64,000 nucleotides of DNA from Cyanobacteria bacterium FACHB-471 (GTDB taxonomy: Bacteria; Cyanobacteriota; Cyanobacteriia; Elainellales; Elainellaceae): positions 62,001-126,000 of the forward strand of contig JACJOC010000052.1 of the NCBI GenBank assembly GCA_014695345.1, written 5' to 3'. Positions 42,482 through 51,755 of this stretch are shown in pieces. The notes beneath the pieces are model-generated. The model was not told the origin of the DNA and made no database searches. It saw only the letters and a list, made by a program, of their open reading frames with translations. A program made the translations under genes and the position numbers. Numbering within the stretch: position 1 is the first letter of the stretch; every line of letters starts with the position of its first letter.

Positions 42482-45385
42482 TCACTGAGATGCGCGACAA
42501 CCAACTGGATACCAGGGGTTCTGAGCTGTAGTGAGGGGTGCAGTCGCAGTGAGAACGACTTCACCATTAGCATCCAGCATCCAGCCTTGAGCTTCTACAA
42601 CTGGAGCATGGGTTTGAAGCATGATTTGATTTCTATTCTGCTCCTGTGTACTTTCTTCAGAGTTGCTAGAGCGATCGCCTTCAGCGAGATTTACCTCCTC
42701 AGCCGCACGAGTAACCAGGTCAACTTGAACGGCATCAGGGGCGATCGCCTCATCTGAACTAGACGGTAGCCCACCGCGCCCTGTAACAATAAACTCACTC
42801 AGGGTTTGGCTGCCCCTCGCTGTACAGCCTTGAGCAATTTCAGCCGTGACTGGAGTGCCTTCTAGCTCTTCAAATTCGCGTTCCTCTGTATCGATGTCTA
42901 GAGTTCCATCAATTCCCAGAACTGAGCTTGCCGTGAAATCACTTTCACGGGTTCGTTGTTCCCGAAACTGGCGAAAGCCAAACACTCCAGCCGCTCTAGC
43001 GCGGGCAGCTCCACCATTTCCAGCATCAGCACTGGCTACAATGTCACTGTCTTCAGACAAAATAGCAAGCACAAACCCATTAGGAGTTTCAATCGTGACA
43101 TTGCCACCATTCGCAAACGCACTTGCAGAAGCAGAAATCAGGCTGCGATTTCGCAGTAGCGTTAACTCCTCCACGTTGAGGTCAATGTTGCCACCGCTGC
43201 CTGAGCGCGTTTCAGTCCTAAGAGAACCTTGATCTTGCAGTGTAATGGTTCTTGCAAACACAGTTAAATTTCCCGGATTACCTGTGCCGTTTTGCCCATT
43301 ACTCACTGTAACGATGCCTTGATTTTGCACCCGCAAATTCTCTGTTTCTAGCCTGATTCCTCGTGCATCACCGCTCCCCAAGGTATCAAATGAGAGACGG
43401 CTACCGCGTCCGTCTACCACAATCGACTCACTTGCATCTACCTCTAAAATGCCGCCTCGTCCTGCTCCAGAAGTTAGGGCAGAAACGTTTGCTCCGTCTA
43501 ATACCATCAACCGAGGGGTGTTGATTTCTAGCTCCCCTGCGTCCCCGGCAGTTGAGGTGTTGAAGTTTAACTGGCTTTGACTTCCGTCTGCATTTACTCC
43601 GCTCACCCGGATAAATCTGTCAGCAGTGACAAATAACTTACCAGCATCTCCCTCACTTAGCGTTGCAGCCGTAATAGTGGCACCCTCTAGAATAGACAGC
43701 GACCCTGTTTGAATGCGAATCACACCACCGCCGCCGCCCCCCTCTGCATTTGTCTCAGCCCGACTATAGATGCCGCTGAAGCGAAACTGAGAGTCAGCGC
43801 CAACCCCCTGCAAAACAATGTCGTCCGCAATCACAGTAACACTGCCAGCATCTCCTTCACCTAAAGTACTGGTGTTAACGCCTCCGCCATTGGTGAAGCG
43901 GATCGATCTCGCTTCTAGTCGAACGCGACCGCCATTGCCCTGTCCCCGAACAGCACTAAAAACAGCGCTCTCAGAGCGAAAGGGTTCACCAGGCGCTTCT
44001 GGGTCAAAAACAAGGTTTTCAGTCTGTCCGTCAAAGGGTTCACCAGGCGCTTCTGGGTCAAAAACAAGGTTTTCAGTCTGTCCGTCAAAATGAATGCGAT
44101 CGCCTCTCACTCGAATGTTGCCCGCATCTCCAGTGCCATCGGTAGTAGTGCTAATAGCAGCACCATTGGTGAGTAAAACGCGATCGCTCACAGAAACAAG
44201 GATATCGCCACCTCGTCCTTCCGCCGCAGGATTAGCAGAGCTGCCAGGTCTGAGTCGGCTAACAATTCTAGTCAATCCCCCAGTTGGGCTGCTGCCGTCT
44301 AGATGTAGGTTATTTGCAGTGACAATGATATCGCCAGCCCGCCCCGTAGAGCCTTGCAGTATAGAGTTACCGATCGCACTCCCCTGATTCAGAAAAACGC
44401 GACCCGATGCATTCACAACAACATCCCCGGCTTGCTCTCCGACGAAACCAGCATTTTGACCAATGCCTCCCTGCAAGAAGCTGGTGTTGAGCAGATTGAA
44501 GTCACTTGCATAGATGGCGATAGCGCCTCCAGGTGCCTCTCTCACGTCGATCGTACTTCCGTTGATTAGGGTGATGGGTGATCGCGCTAAATCATCTGGA
44601 AATCGTAGAAACAAGAAACCACTTTGAATGTCAAGTCCAACTCGACCTGGCTCTGCAACGGTGGCGACATCTACTCGTCCTGCTGGCGCTTCCAGTAGCC
44701 CATTATTGAACAATACTCTACCGCTTGCAGTATCGCTTGGAAACGGATTGCCACCTACAAGCAGAATGCTTTGATTAGTAGGCACAGTTAACTCACCATT
44801 TACCGTAATAGAGTTCAACGGCTGATTCGCGATTTGGTTGAATAAAAACGCAGTAGGTGTGACGTTGAGTAGTGATGAGGTCTCCGGCTGAGAAGCGCTA
44901 AATAGCCCTCGTCTGCCCAGCTCCATCGCATTAGCCGTTGTAGCGACGAATGAGCCATTGACGTCTAACCGAGCGTTTGGGCCAAAAATAATTCCATTAG
45001 GATTAATCAAGTACAAGTTAGCGCTACCTAAGTTGCCGGGTTCTCCTACGCCCAAAGTCCCCTCAATATCAGATGGATCAGATCCAGTCACTCGACTCAG
45101 GATGTTTCTAACTCCACTTAAGTTTTCAAAGTACAAAGAACGATTTTCGGGAATATTGAACTCCTCAAAGCTATGAAAAACATTAGAACCTTGTCGAGTT
45201 CCTCCACGAACTTGATCGACTGTTGGAGTTAGCCTCTCAACGCGGGTTTCCAGGTCACGACCAGGAGCCGTGTCAGGCGTGAGATTAAGCTGGGCAAGGG
45301 CAGGAGTATGGATGCTGGCGATCGCCCCACTGATGCACCAACCTGCTAGCCTGGTCCAGTTCCAATGCTTTGTCTCAGTTATCAC
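42482..45385 (-). CDS. TPS-type filamentous haemagglutinin-like exoprotein 2
   Basis: A 967-residue homologue of the previous protein with the same signal region (KHWNWTRLA...), TPS domain (NLYLINPNGIIFGPNARLDV) and beta-helix repeats. It starts with GTG at 45385; the paralogue's ATG is at the matching place, and CAAGGCAACGGTT lies upstream. Residues around 435-470 contain a perfect 18-residue duplication from a 54-bp tandem repeat. The C-terminal region has IAQGCTARG, VTGRGGLPSSS and a Cys seven residues from the end... VGCRASQ. It lies 153 bp upstream of exoprotein 1 on the same strand, so the two arose by tandem duplication. Confidence 0.88.
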   Translation of the reverse strand: MITETKHWNWTRLAGWCISGAIASIHTPALAQLNLTPDTAPGRDLETRVERLTPTVDQVRGGTRQGSNVFHSFEEFNIPENRSLYFENLSGVRNILSRVTGSDPSDIEGTLGVGEPGNLGSANLYLINPNGIIFGPNARLDVNGSFVATTANAMELGRRGLFSASQPETSSLLNVTPTAFLFNQIANQPLNSITVNGELTVPTNQSILLVGGNPFPSDTASGRVLFNNGLLEAPAGRVDVATVAEPGRVGLDIQSGFLFLRFPDDLARSPITLINGSTIDVREAPGGAIAIYASDFNLLNTSFLQGGIGQNAGFVGEQAGDVVVNASGRVFLNQGSAIGNSILQGSTGRAGDIIVTANNLHLDGSSPTGGLTRIVSRLRPGSSANPAAEGRGGDILVSVSDRVLLTNGAAISTTTDGTGDAGNIRVRGDRIHFDGQTENLVFDPEAPGEPFDGQTENLVFDPEAPGEPFRSESAVFSAVRGQGNGGRVRLEARSIRFTNGGGVNTSTLGEGDAGSVTVIADDIVLQGVGADSQFRFSGIYSRAETNAEGGGGGGVIRIQTGSLSILEGATITAATLSEGDAGKLFVTADRFIRVSGVNADGSQSQLNFNTSTAGDAGELEINTPRLMVLDGANVSALTSGAGRGGILEVDASESIVVDGRGSRLSFDTLGSGDARGIRLETENLRVQNQGIVTVSNGQNGTGNPGNLTVFARTITLQDQGSLRTETRSGSGGNIDLNVEELTLLRNRSLISASASAFANGGNVTIETPNGFVLAILSEDSDIVASADAGNGGAARARAAGVFGFRQFREQRTRESDFTASSVLGIDGTLDIDTEEREFEELEGTPVTAEIAQGCTARGSQTLSEFIVTGRGGLPSSSDEAIAPDAVQVDLVTRAAEEVNLAEGDRSSNSEESTQEQNRNQIMLQTHAPVVEAQGWMLDANGEVVLTATAPLTTAQNPWYPVGCRASQ
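43982..44089 (-). repeat. Perfect 54-bp tandem duplication inside exoprotein 2
   Basis: Units 43982-44035 and 44036-44089 are identical at all 54 positions, so the protein repeats 18 residues (starting PFDGQTENLVFDPEAPGE on the coding strand) in frame. The absence of any difference points to a recent event. Confidence 0.92.
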
Positions 45386-45446
45386 AACCGTTGCCTTGCT
45401 AAGAACGTCAATTGATGACTCGACTGACTGCGTCGCGGTGACGTAA

Positions 45447-45465
45447 ACCTGAACTTAAGTTTGAT
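45447..45465. repeat. 19-bp shared upstream element, copy 1
   Basis: ACCTGAACTTAAGTTTGAT occurs here and, identically, at 51549-51567, with weaker similarity continuing for ~60 bp. This copy lies in the divergent gap between exoprotein 2 and the DsbA-like gene. It contains the palindrome ACTTAAGT and could be an operator; this is inference. Confidence 0.65.
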
Positions 45466-45651
45466 ATGACCTCAATACCCTGGACTAACCCGGTGAGCAA
45501 TCTTTCTGTTACTGCAAATAAGAACTTTGAGTTGACGACAGATTTAAGTTAATCCCTTAACTTAGGATTATACAAACGCTTCTAGGTTTAGAGGAAAGAG
45601 ATTTCACATTGCTTTTTGTACGATAAAAGCTCTTTTCTTCGCAGGTTTAGA

Positions 45652-46221
45652 ATGAGTCAAGACACCTCAATTGAACCATCCGACGACCACAACCCGTTAG
45701 CTATACCGCCTTCTGAGCGAGACTATCGGCAAGGACTGCCCAGCGCCAGGGTTGTGCTCGTCGAGTATGGAGATTATCAATGCCCTACCTGTGGAGAACT
45801 TCACGCCTTGATCAAGGCAGTTCAAACACAGCTTGATACGAACTTGGCTGAGGAGAACTATCTATGTTTTGTGTTCCGACAATTTCCTCAACCTCAGATC
45901 CATCCTCACGCCCAAAAGGCTGCAATGGCAGCGGCAGCAGCGGGAGCACAGGGAAAGTTTTGGCAGATGCATGACATGTTGTTCAATCATCAGCAAGCAT
46001 TAGAAGATTGCTATCTAGTAGAGTATGCCAACCATCTCGAACTCGATATTCCTCAATTTTTGAGAGATATATCGAGACGAGTACACGCCGATCGCATCAG
46101 TCAAGATCTCGAAAGTGGATTACTCAGTGGAGTAACGGATGCTCCAGCACTATTTATCAATGGAACTCGATACACCAGCGGCTGGGACATGGAGCAGTTG
46201 ATGGCAGCTATTCTCACCTAG
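45652..46221 (+). CDS. Cytosolic DsbA-like thiol oxidoreductase (CPTC)
   Basis: A 189-residue thioredoxin-fold protein with the active-site motif CPTC in VLVEYGDYQCPTCGELH, an inserted helical domain (HAQKAAMAAAAAGAQGKFWQ) and the cis-Pro segment VTDAPALFINGTRY. This is the layout of the DsbA/Thioredoxin_4 family, which includes FrnE-like and NhaA-associated proteins. No signal peptide is present, so it probably works in the cytosol. ATG 45652 is preferred to TTG at 45616. It opens the small-molecule gene run on the plus strand. Confidence 0.88.
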   Translation: MSQDTSIEPSDDHNPLAIPPSERDYRQGLPSARVVLVEYGDYQCPTCGELHALIKAVQTQLDTNLAEENYLCFVFRQFPQPQIHPHAQKAAMAAAAAGAQGKFWQMHDMLFNHQQALEDCYLVEYANHLELDIPQFLRDISRRVHADRISQDLESGLLSGVTDAPALFINGTRYTSGWDMEQLMAAILT

Positions 46222-46335
46222 CGTTGTCAAGACAAGCGCCTAGCATAGAACGCAACTCTAAAAAAATTGCGGTTAACCGTGAATATGCCGCGCAATAACA
46301 AAAACGAACCCTTGCAGACAACTCAGGAGGCTGTC

Positions 46336-47913
46336 ATGACTCACTATGACTACATTGTGATTGGTGCTGGTTCGGCAGGCTGCGTAGTCGTCAACCGTCT
46401 GACCGAAGACAGCGACACAACAGTGTTACTTCTCGAAGCAGGTAACCCAGATACGAAACCAGAGCTTTTTATCCCGGCCGAATGCGTCAACCTGCTTGGC
46501 ACTGAGGTGGACTGGGGCTATTTTACTGAACCCGAACCCTACCTGAACAACCGCAAAGTCTTTTCTTCCCGTGGCAAAGTTTTGGGTGGCAGCAGCTCGA
46601 TTAATTTCATGTTTTACGTTCGGGGCAATCATCACGATTATGACCACTGGCAGTCATTAGGAAATCCCGGTTGGAGTTACCAGGATGTCTTGCCCTATTT
46701 CAAGAAATCGGAGCACCAGCAGCGCGGGGCTTCTAAATTTCACGGGGTTGATGGAGAGTTGAGCGTCACCGATCCAATTTCCCCAAACGTCGTATCCCAA
46801 CGCTTTATCGACGCAGCGGTGGCACTTGGCTATGACTACAATTCTGATTTCAACGGTACACAACAGGAAGGAGTGGGACTCTATCAATACACTATAAAGG
46901 ATGGCAAGCGACACAGTACTGCGGCTGCTTTCCTTGTGCCCATTCTCCAGCGTCCCAATTTGACTGTAACCACTGGCGCATTGGTGACTCGATTGTTGTT
47001 TGAGGGAACTCGCGCCGTTGGGGTGGAATATCTGCACGAGGGAATGCTGCACCAGGTCAGGGTCAACAGGGAGGTGATTTTAAGTGCGGGTACGTTCGAT
47101 TCGCCCAAGCTGCTGATGCTTTCCGGGATTGGGGATACCGCACAGTTGCAAGCATTGGGAATTTCTGTTGTCGCTGATTTGCCAGGGGTTGGTCAAAACC
47201 TCCAAGACCATCTTCTCGTTCCTGTTTCATACCAGGCAACTCAGGATTTACATCCGGCAAGCACCAGTAGTATCGCGGAAGCTGGATTCTTTTTGCATAG
47301 TGAGGAGAATTGGGAGGCTAGACCAGATCTTCAGTTTTTCTTCGGTCCCAATCTGTTCGTACCACCTGGATATCCCCAGCCTGATTGGGCATTCACTGGC
47401 GCAGTTTCTTTGACCCGTCTTCAAAACATTGGCAGTATCGGCTTACGATCATCTGATCCAAAAGACGCACCGATGTTTCGGATGAACTATCTGCAATGTG
47501 AAACCGATGCACAAAAGCTCGTTTTCGCAATTAAATTAATGCGTCAATTGCTTCATACCAGCTTCTTTGATGAGTTTCGCGGTGTAGAAATTGCTCCGGG
47601 TGCTGAAGTTCAAAGTGATGAAGCCCTCGAAGCTTACATCCGCAACAATGGCAGCACGGTGTGGCATCCTGTTGGCACTTGCAAAATGGGCACTGACCCG
47701 ATGGCAGTAGTAGATCCTGAACTACGGGTATATGGAGTTGAGGGGTTGCGAGTTGTCGATGCCTCCATCATGCCGACAATCACCTCAGGAAATACGAACG
47801 CACCCACCATCATGATCGGCGAGAAGGCAGCGGATTTCATTAAAGCGAGCCACACAGCGCAAACCAGCCCCCGTGGGTTGAACGTTCAAAGTCCAGAACG
47901 CTTGTCTGTCTAG
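46336..47913 (+). CDS. GMC-family FAD oxidoreductase (choline dehydrogenase-like)
   Basis: A 525-residue flavoprotein. It has the FAD-binding start YIVIGAGSAGCVVVNRL, the GMC signature 1 block (GKVLGGSSSINFMFYVRG), signature 2 (GTFDSPKLLMLSGIG) and the C-terminal catalytic region with WHPVGTCKMG and PTITSGNTNAPTIMIGEKAAD. Such enzymes oxidise primary alcohols, polyols or amino alcohols; NTNAP and HPVGT are typical of the choline dehydrogenase group. The substrate is not predictable. CAGGAGG lies before ATG 46336, which settles the start; the frame runs back to 46267. It follows the DsbA-like gene by 114 bp. Confidence 0.92.
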   Translation: MTHYDYIVIGAGSAGCVVVNRLTEDSDTTVLLLEAGNPDTKPELFIPAECVNLLGTEVDWGYFTEPEPYLNNRKVFSSRGKVLGGSSSINFMFYVRGNHHDYDHWQSLGNPGWSYQDVLPYFKKSEHQQRGASKFHGVDGELSVTDPISPNVVSQRFIDAAVALGYDYNSDFNGTQQEGVGLYQYTIKDGKRHSTAAAFLVPILQRPNLTVTTGALVTRLLFEGTRAVGVEYLHEGMLHQVRVNREVILSAGTFDSPKLLMLSGIGDTAQLQALGISVVADLPGVGQNLQDHLLVPVSYQATQDLHPASTSSIAEAGFFLHSEENWEARPDLQFFFGPNLFVPPGYPQPDWAFTGAVSLTRLQNIGSIGLRSSDPKDAPMFRMNYLQCETDAQKLVFAIKLMRQLLHTSFFDEFRGVEIAPGAEVQSDEALEAYIRNNGSTVWHPVGTCKMGTDPMAVVDPELRVYGVEGLRVVDASIMPTITSGNTNAPTIMIGEKAADFIKASHTAQTSPRGLNVQSPERLSV

Positions 47914-48064
47914 GAATTGACCATAGTTGAATGAGACCAGGATAGTTCAAAAAATTGCATTGCAGCTTCAACCGTCTTGTATAGATCCAAATTTCGTCCT
48001 CTTTGCTGTCGGTGCTACCGATCGTTATGCTTGCTCACTTAACCTGATTTTGAACAGGAGAATC

Positions 48065-48508
48065 ATGGCACAACCTCTCTGGTTTTTTGGTACTCATCTT
48101 ACTATCGTTGCTGATCACACTACGACTGGAGGTAAATACGATCTGATTGAGGGCTACTTCCCACCTGGCACACAGCCTCCTCCTCATCGTCATACACGCT
48201 ACTCTGAACAGCTCTATGTGCTAGAAGGAGAGTTTACGGTTTGGGCTGGTGAAGACAAGATTGTGCTGGGTCCTGGAGAAAATTACCTGATTTCTCCAGG
48301 CGTACCGCATGTGGTTGCTGTAGCCGGTGATAAACCAGCGCGGGGGTTGGTCGTTGCTGCGCCCAGTGCCTTTGCTCGACTGATCGCAGCAGTGGGGACA
48401 GTGGATGAGACAGAACCACCAGACATGGCGCTGTTTGGACGTATCTCTGCTGAGATTGGAGACGAGTTGCTTGGTGCGCCTGGAGATCTTCCCCCTCAGA
48501 TGAGTTAA
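48065..48508 (+). CDS. Small cupin-domain protein
   Basis: A 147-residue single-domain cupin. The two motifs are visible: PPGTQPPPHRHTRYSEQLYV followed by LEGEF (metal His/His/Glu) and GENYLISPGVPHVV (second His). Family members include metal-dependent dioxygenases and isomerases as well as sugar- or quercetin-related enzymes. ATG 48065 is chosen because AACAGGAG precedes it; the open frame upstream to 47927 has no homology. It lies between the GMC gene and an exoprotein gene. Confidence 0.85.
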   Translation: MAQPLWFFGTHLTIVADHTTTGGKYDLIEGYFPPGTQPPPHRHTRYSEQLYVLEGEFTVWAGEDKIVLGPGENYLISPGVPHVVAVAGDKPARGLVVAAPSAFARLIAAVGTVDETEPPDMALFGRISAEIGDELLGAPGDLPPQMS

Positions 48509-48693
48509 CACCGCTTCTGCATATCTGCTCCATAGACTGCTGTTAGTAACCCTAACTTAATTATCTTGTCTGGTCTGATGCTGTTGATTGTTCTATTGTG
48601 AGGTGAGCGATCGCTCCATAGGGAGAATTGCCTGGCATTGCACCTGGAATATTCCTCTCCTATCGATTGGAACTAGGGAACGAGGACAGCTAT

Positions 48694-51513
48694 ATGAACT
48701 GGTCGCACTTATACACATGGGTTGTGATGAGTAGTATCGTGAGCGCAGTGTTCTGTGCTTTACCAATTGCTGCTCAAGTTGTCCCCGATGACACGTTGCC
48801 AGCAGGAGAGCGATCGCAAGTCATAGGCGATGTTAATGCTCAGATTGATGGCGGAGCCAGACGAGGGGGTAATCTGTTCCACAGCTTCCAATCGTTCTCA
48901 GTACCTACTGGAGGTTCCGCCTATTTCAACAACGCTGCTGACGTGCAAAACATCTTCAGTCGCGTCACAGGTCGCTCTGCCTCAAATATTGATGGCTTGA
49001 TTCGGGCAAATGGTACGGCAAACCTGTTTTTACTCAATCCCAATGGCATTCTCTTTGGTCCTAATGCCACTCTCAACATTGGAGGTTCGTTTGTTGCTAG
49101 TACAGCTAGCAGCATCCACTTTGCCAATGACCTAGAGTTTAGCGCGATCGATCCGTCTGCGCCTCCCTTGCTAACCATCAATACACCAATCGGTTTGCAG
49201 TTTGGCACCAATCCAGGTGCAATCCAGGTGCAGGGAGCGGAGTTAGCAGTTCCCACTGGAGAAACACTTGCTTTGGCTGGAGGAAATATTTCTATCAGAG
49301 GTGGAACCTCAGGTGCATCCGGAGAACCAAATTTGACGGCCCCAGGTGGACGAATTGAATTAGGCAGCGTTGCCAGAAATAATCAGGTCAGTCTAACAAC
49401 AGTTAATACAGGTTATCAGTTGGGCTATGAGGGAGTTGGACAATTTTTGGATGTGGTAATCGCCGACTCAGCCCGTATTAATGTAGCCGCAGACGGAGGG
49501 GGCGATATTGCTATTAACGCTCGCAACCTTGATATTTTAGCGGGTAGTCTCCTGGAAGCAGGGATTGCCAGTAATTTAGGTTCAGAGGATACACAAGCTG
49601 GGGATATTTCAATCAATGCGACAGGAGCGATCGCTCTCAGGCAGCTAAGTTGGATTAACAACGAGGTATTTCCCAACGCTACAGGGAGAAGTGGTGATAT
49701 CAACATTCGAGCAAACTCTTTGGAAATTAGTGAGTTTGGTCAAATCAGTAATAGCATTTTTGGGCGGGGACAGTCAGGAGATATAAACGTAAGCATCATA
49801 GACAACATCACTGTGACTGGAAGCGACACTCCTTCAGGCATCACTGGAGTTAAGGCAGACTTAACTGGCATTGGTGCCAACGTTGCGCCCGGAGGAGTTG
49901 GAAATACTGGCGATATCAACATCGAGGCGGGTGGTCTGGTCTCCCTAACCAATGGAAGCCAAGGACGGACTTTGTTTGTCAGCGTCATTTTATTTGGTGC
50001 AGGTCAAGGGGGAGACATTAATCTACAAGCTCAATCGTTATTCCTAAGAGATGGAGCGTATTTTATTACCACGACCTCAGGAATAGGAGATGCAGGAAAC
50101 ATTTCAGTGGATGTAAGAGATTCCGTAGTAATCTCTGGTGTGAGTTCCCAAGGATTTTCTAGCGCCCTCAACTCTAATGCGTCAGCAGTAGGACAGGGTG
50201 AAGGGGGGGCGATCGAAGTACGAGCCAGGAATCTCTACATGCGAAATGGAGGTGTTGTAGCAGCGCGATCGCTCAATGCGTTTAACAGTGGCGATATCGT
50301 AGTTAACGTTGATAACTTAGAGTTGACAGGCGGTAGTCAGATCCTCACCACTGCTTTCCAATCTGGACTTGCTGGTAGCATTAGGGTTGATGCTGCCAAC
50401 ATTACTATTTCGGGATCTGATCCAACTTTCGCTGCGAGACTTGCCCAATTTGGTAGACCTGCGGTCGATCCCGCCAGTGCTGAAAGTGGAATCTTTGCCA
50501 ACACCGATACCAATTCAATCAGCCAAGGAGGAAGCATCAGACTCAGGACTGAGGAGTTGATCATCCAAAATGGAGGTCGCATCACCGTCAATAGTCAAGG
50601 CTCAGGTGATGCAGGCAGTGTTGAGGTGATCGCTAATTCTATTCGTTTGGGCAATGGAGGAACTTTCAGTGCTGAAACAGCATCTGGTCGAGGCGGAAAT
50701 ATTACTCTACAAAATGTGGATGTATTAGTATTACGCAACGGCAGTATGATTTCCTCTACAGCAGGGACTGCTCAATCTGGGGGAGATGGCGGCAACATCA
50801 CCTTTAACGGCAATTTCATCGTCTCGGCTCCCAATGAAAACAATGACATCATTGCCAATGCTTTTGAAGGGTCAGGTGGACAAATTACGCTGTCTGCTCA
50901 GGGTATCTACGGATTTGCTGTCCAGACTCGTGAGGACCTGCAACGCTTGCTCAACACCACTGACTCAGAAGAACTCACTCCGCGCAATCTGCTAACCAAT
51001 GATATTACGGCTTTCTCCCAGGAAAACCCGACGATCGACGCAGGAACTGTTACAGTTCAAACTCCCGATCTTGATCCAACACAGGGACTAATCGAATTAC
51101 CCACTGAACTCTCCGATCCAAGCCAACTGATAGCGACGGTCTGCCCAGCAGGTGAGGGGAGTTCGTTTGCCATCACAGGACGGGGAGGCTTACGTCCCTC
51201 ACCAGAACAGCAGCTTGATGATAATGTCAGTTGGAGAGATCGACGTAGGCTTGTTGTGCCACAACAAGTGGATAGTGGGAGTGGAGGGGAAGGAGATGCA
51301 GTGACACGAGGACAGGAGGAATCTGTCACGAACGCTCTCCGCGTCTCCGCGTCTCCTCTCCAGGCTCGTCCTTCCTCCCTCTCTCCCGCCTCAATTACTG
51401 AAGCAACTGGATGGCAAACTACTCCTACAGGGGAAGTGGTTCTGGTTGCCGATACCTCTAACCCAGTAGTGCAGAATTCATTGAATCAGGCGATCGCCTG
51501 CTATGAGAGATAA
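48694..51513 (+). CDS. TPS-type filamentous haemagglutinin-like exoprotein 3
   Basis: A 939-residue secreted protein with signal peptide (ending PIAAQV), TPS domain (GGARRGGNLFHSFQSF, then NLFLLNPNGILFGPNATLNI) and beta-helix repeats, on the opposite strand from exoproteins 1 and 2. The C-terminal region has ATVCPAGEG, ITGRGGLRPSP and IACYER at the end. Around 51335-51362 the coding sequence runs through CTCTCCGCGTCTCCGCG, a low-complexity spacer-type repeat, giving a Ser/Pro-rich linker. ATG 48694 with GAGGACAG upstream is chosen over a longer frame to 48628. No TpsB is nearby. Confidence 0.87.
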   Translation: MNWSHLYTWVVMSSIVSAVFCALPIAAQVVPDDTLPAGERSQVIGDVNAQIDGGARRGGNLFHSFQSFSVPTGGSAYFNNAADVQNIFSRVTGRSASNIDGLIRANGTANLFLLNPNGILFGPNATLNIGGSFVASTASSIHFANDLEFSAIDPSAPPLLTINTPIGLQFGTNPGAIQVQGAELAVPTGETLALAGGNISIRGGTSGASGEPNLTAPGGRIELGSVARNNQVSLTTVNTGYQLGYEGVGQFLDVVIADSARINVAADGGGDIAINARNLDILAGSLLEAGIASNLGSEDTQAGDISINATGAIALRQLSWINNEVFPNATGRSGDINIRANSLEISEFGQISNSIFGRGQSGDINVSIIDNITVTGSDTPSGITGVKADLTGIGANVAPGGVGNTGDINIEAGGLVSLTNGSQGRTLFVSVILFGAGQGGDINLQAQSLFLRDGAYFITTTSGIGDAGNISVDVRDSVVISGVSSQGFSSALNSNASAVGQGEGGAIEVRARNLYMRNGGVVAARSLNAFNSGDIVVNVDNLELTGGSQILTTAFQSGLAGSIRVDAANITISGSDPTFAARLAQFGRPAVDPASAESGIFANTDTNSISQGGSIRLRTEELIIQNGGRITVNSQGSGDAGSVEVIANSIRLGNGGTFSAETASGRGGNITLQNVDVLVLRNGSMISSTAGTAQSGGDGGNITFNGNFIVSAPNENNDIIANAFEGSGGQITLSAQGIYGFAVQTREDLQRLLNTTDSEELTPRNLLTNDITAFSQENPTIDAGTVTVQTPDLDPTQGLIELPTELSDPSQLIATVCPAGEGSSFAITGRGGLRPSPEQQLDDNVSWRDRRRLVVPQQVDSGSGGEGDAVTRGQEESVTNALRVSASPLQARPSSLSPASITEATGWQTTPTGEVVLVADTSNPVVQNSLNQAIACYER

Positions 51514-51548
51514 CCTTGAGTGGCTGAAGAACTTAGGGCTTGATGTCG

Positions 51549-51567
51549 ACCTGAACTTAAGTTTGAT
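51549..51567. repeat. 19-bp shared upstream element, copy 2
   Basis: Identical to 45447-45465 over 19 bp, followed by further similarity (…TACCCTGGA[TC]TAACC…). It lies between exoprotein 3 and the MOSC gene, ~190 bp upstream of the MOSC start. The two copies precede the two halves of the small-molecule gene run. Confidence 0.65.
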
Positions 51568-51755
51568 CTAAACCAGTACCCTGGATTAACCAACTATTGA
51601 TCAATATGTTGCTTAAACTATGGACCTTAAATGGACTACAAATTTGATTGATTTCTCTAAATTAGGTCATACAAGGATTGCAGAGCTGAAGTACAGAAGA
51701 TGTACTGCTGTAGAAGGCTACCACTTCTTCAGAGCCAAAAATTACGGAGCCAAAG

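Noticed and set aside
39116-45385. Long open frames on the plus strand opposite the exoproteins
   Set aside because: They are antisense shadows rich in Ser/Pro/Thr from the repetitive Gly/Asp/Ile coding strand, without ribosome sites.
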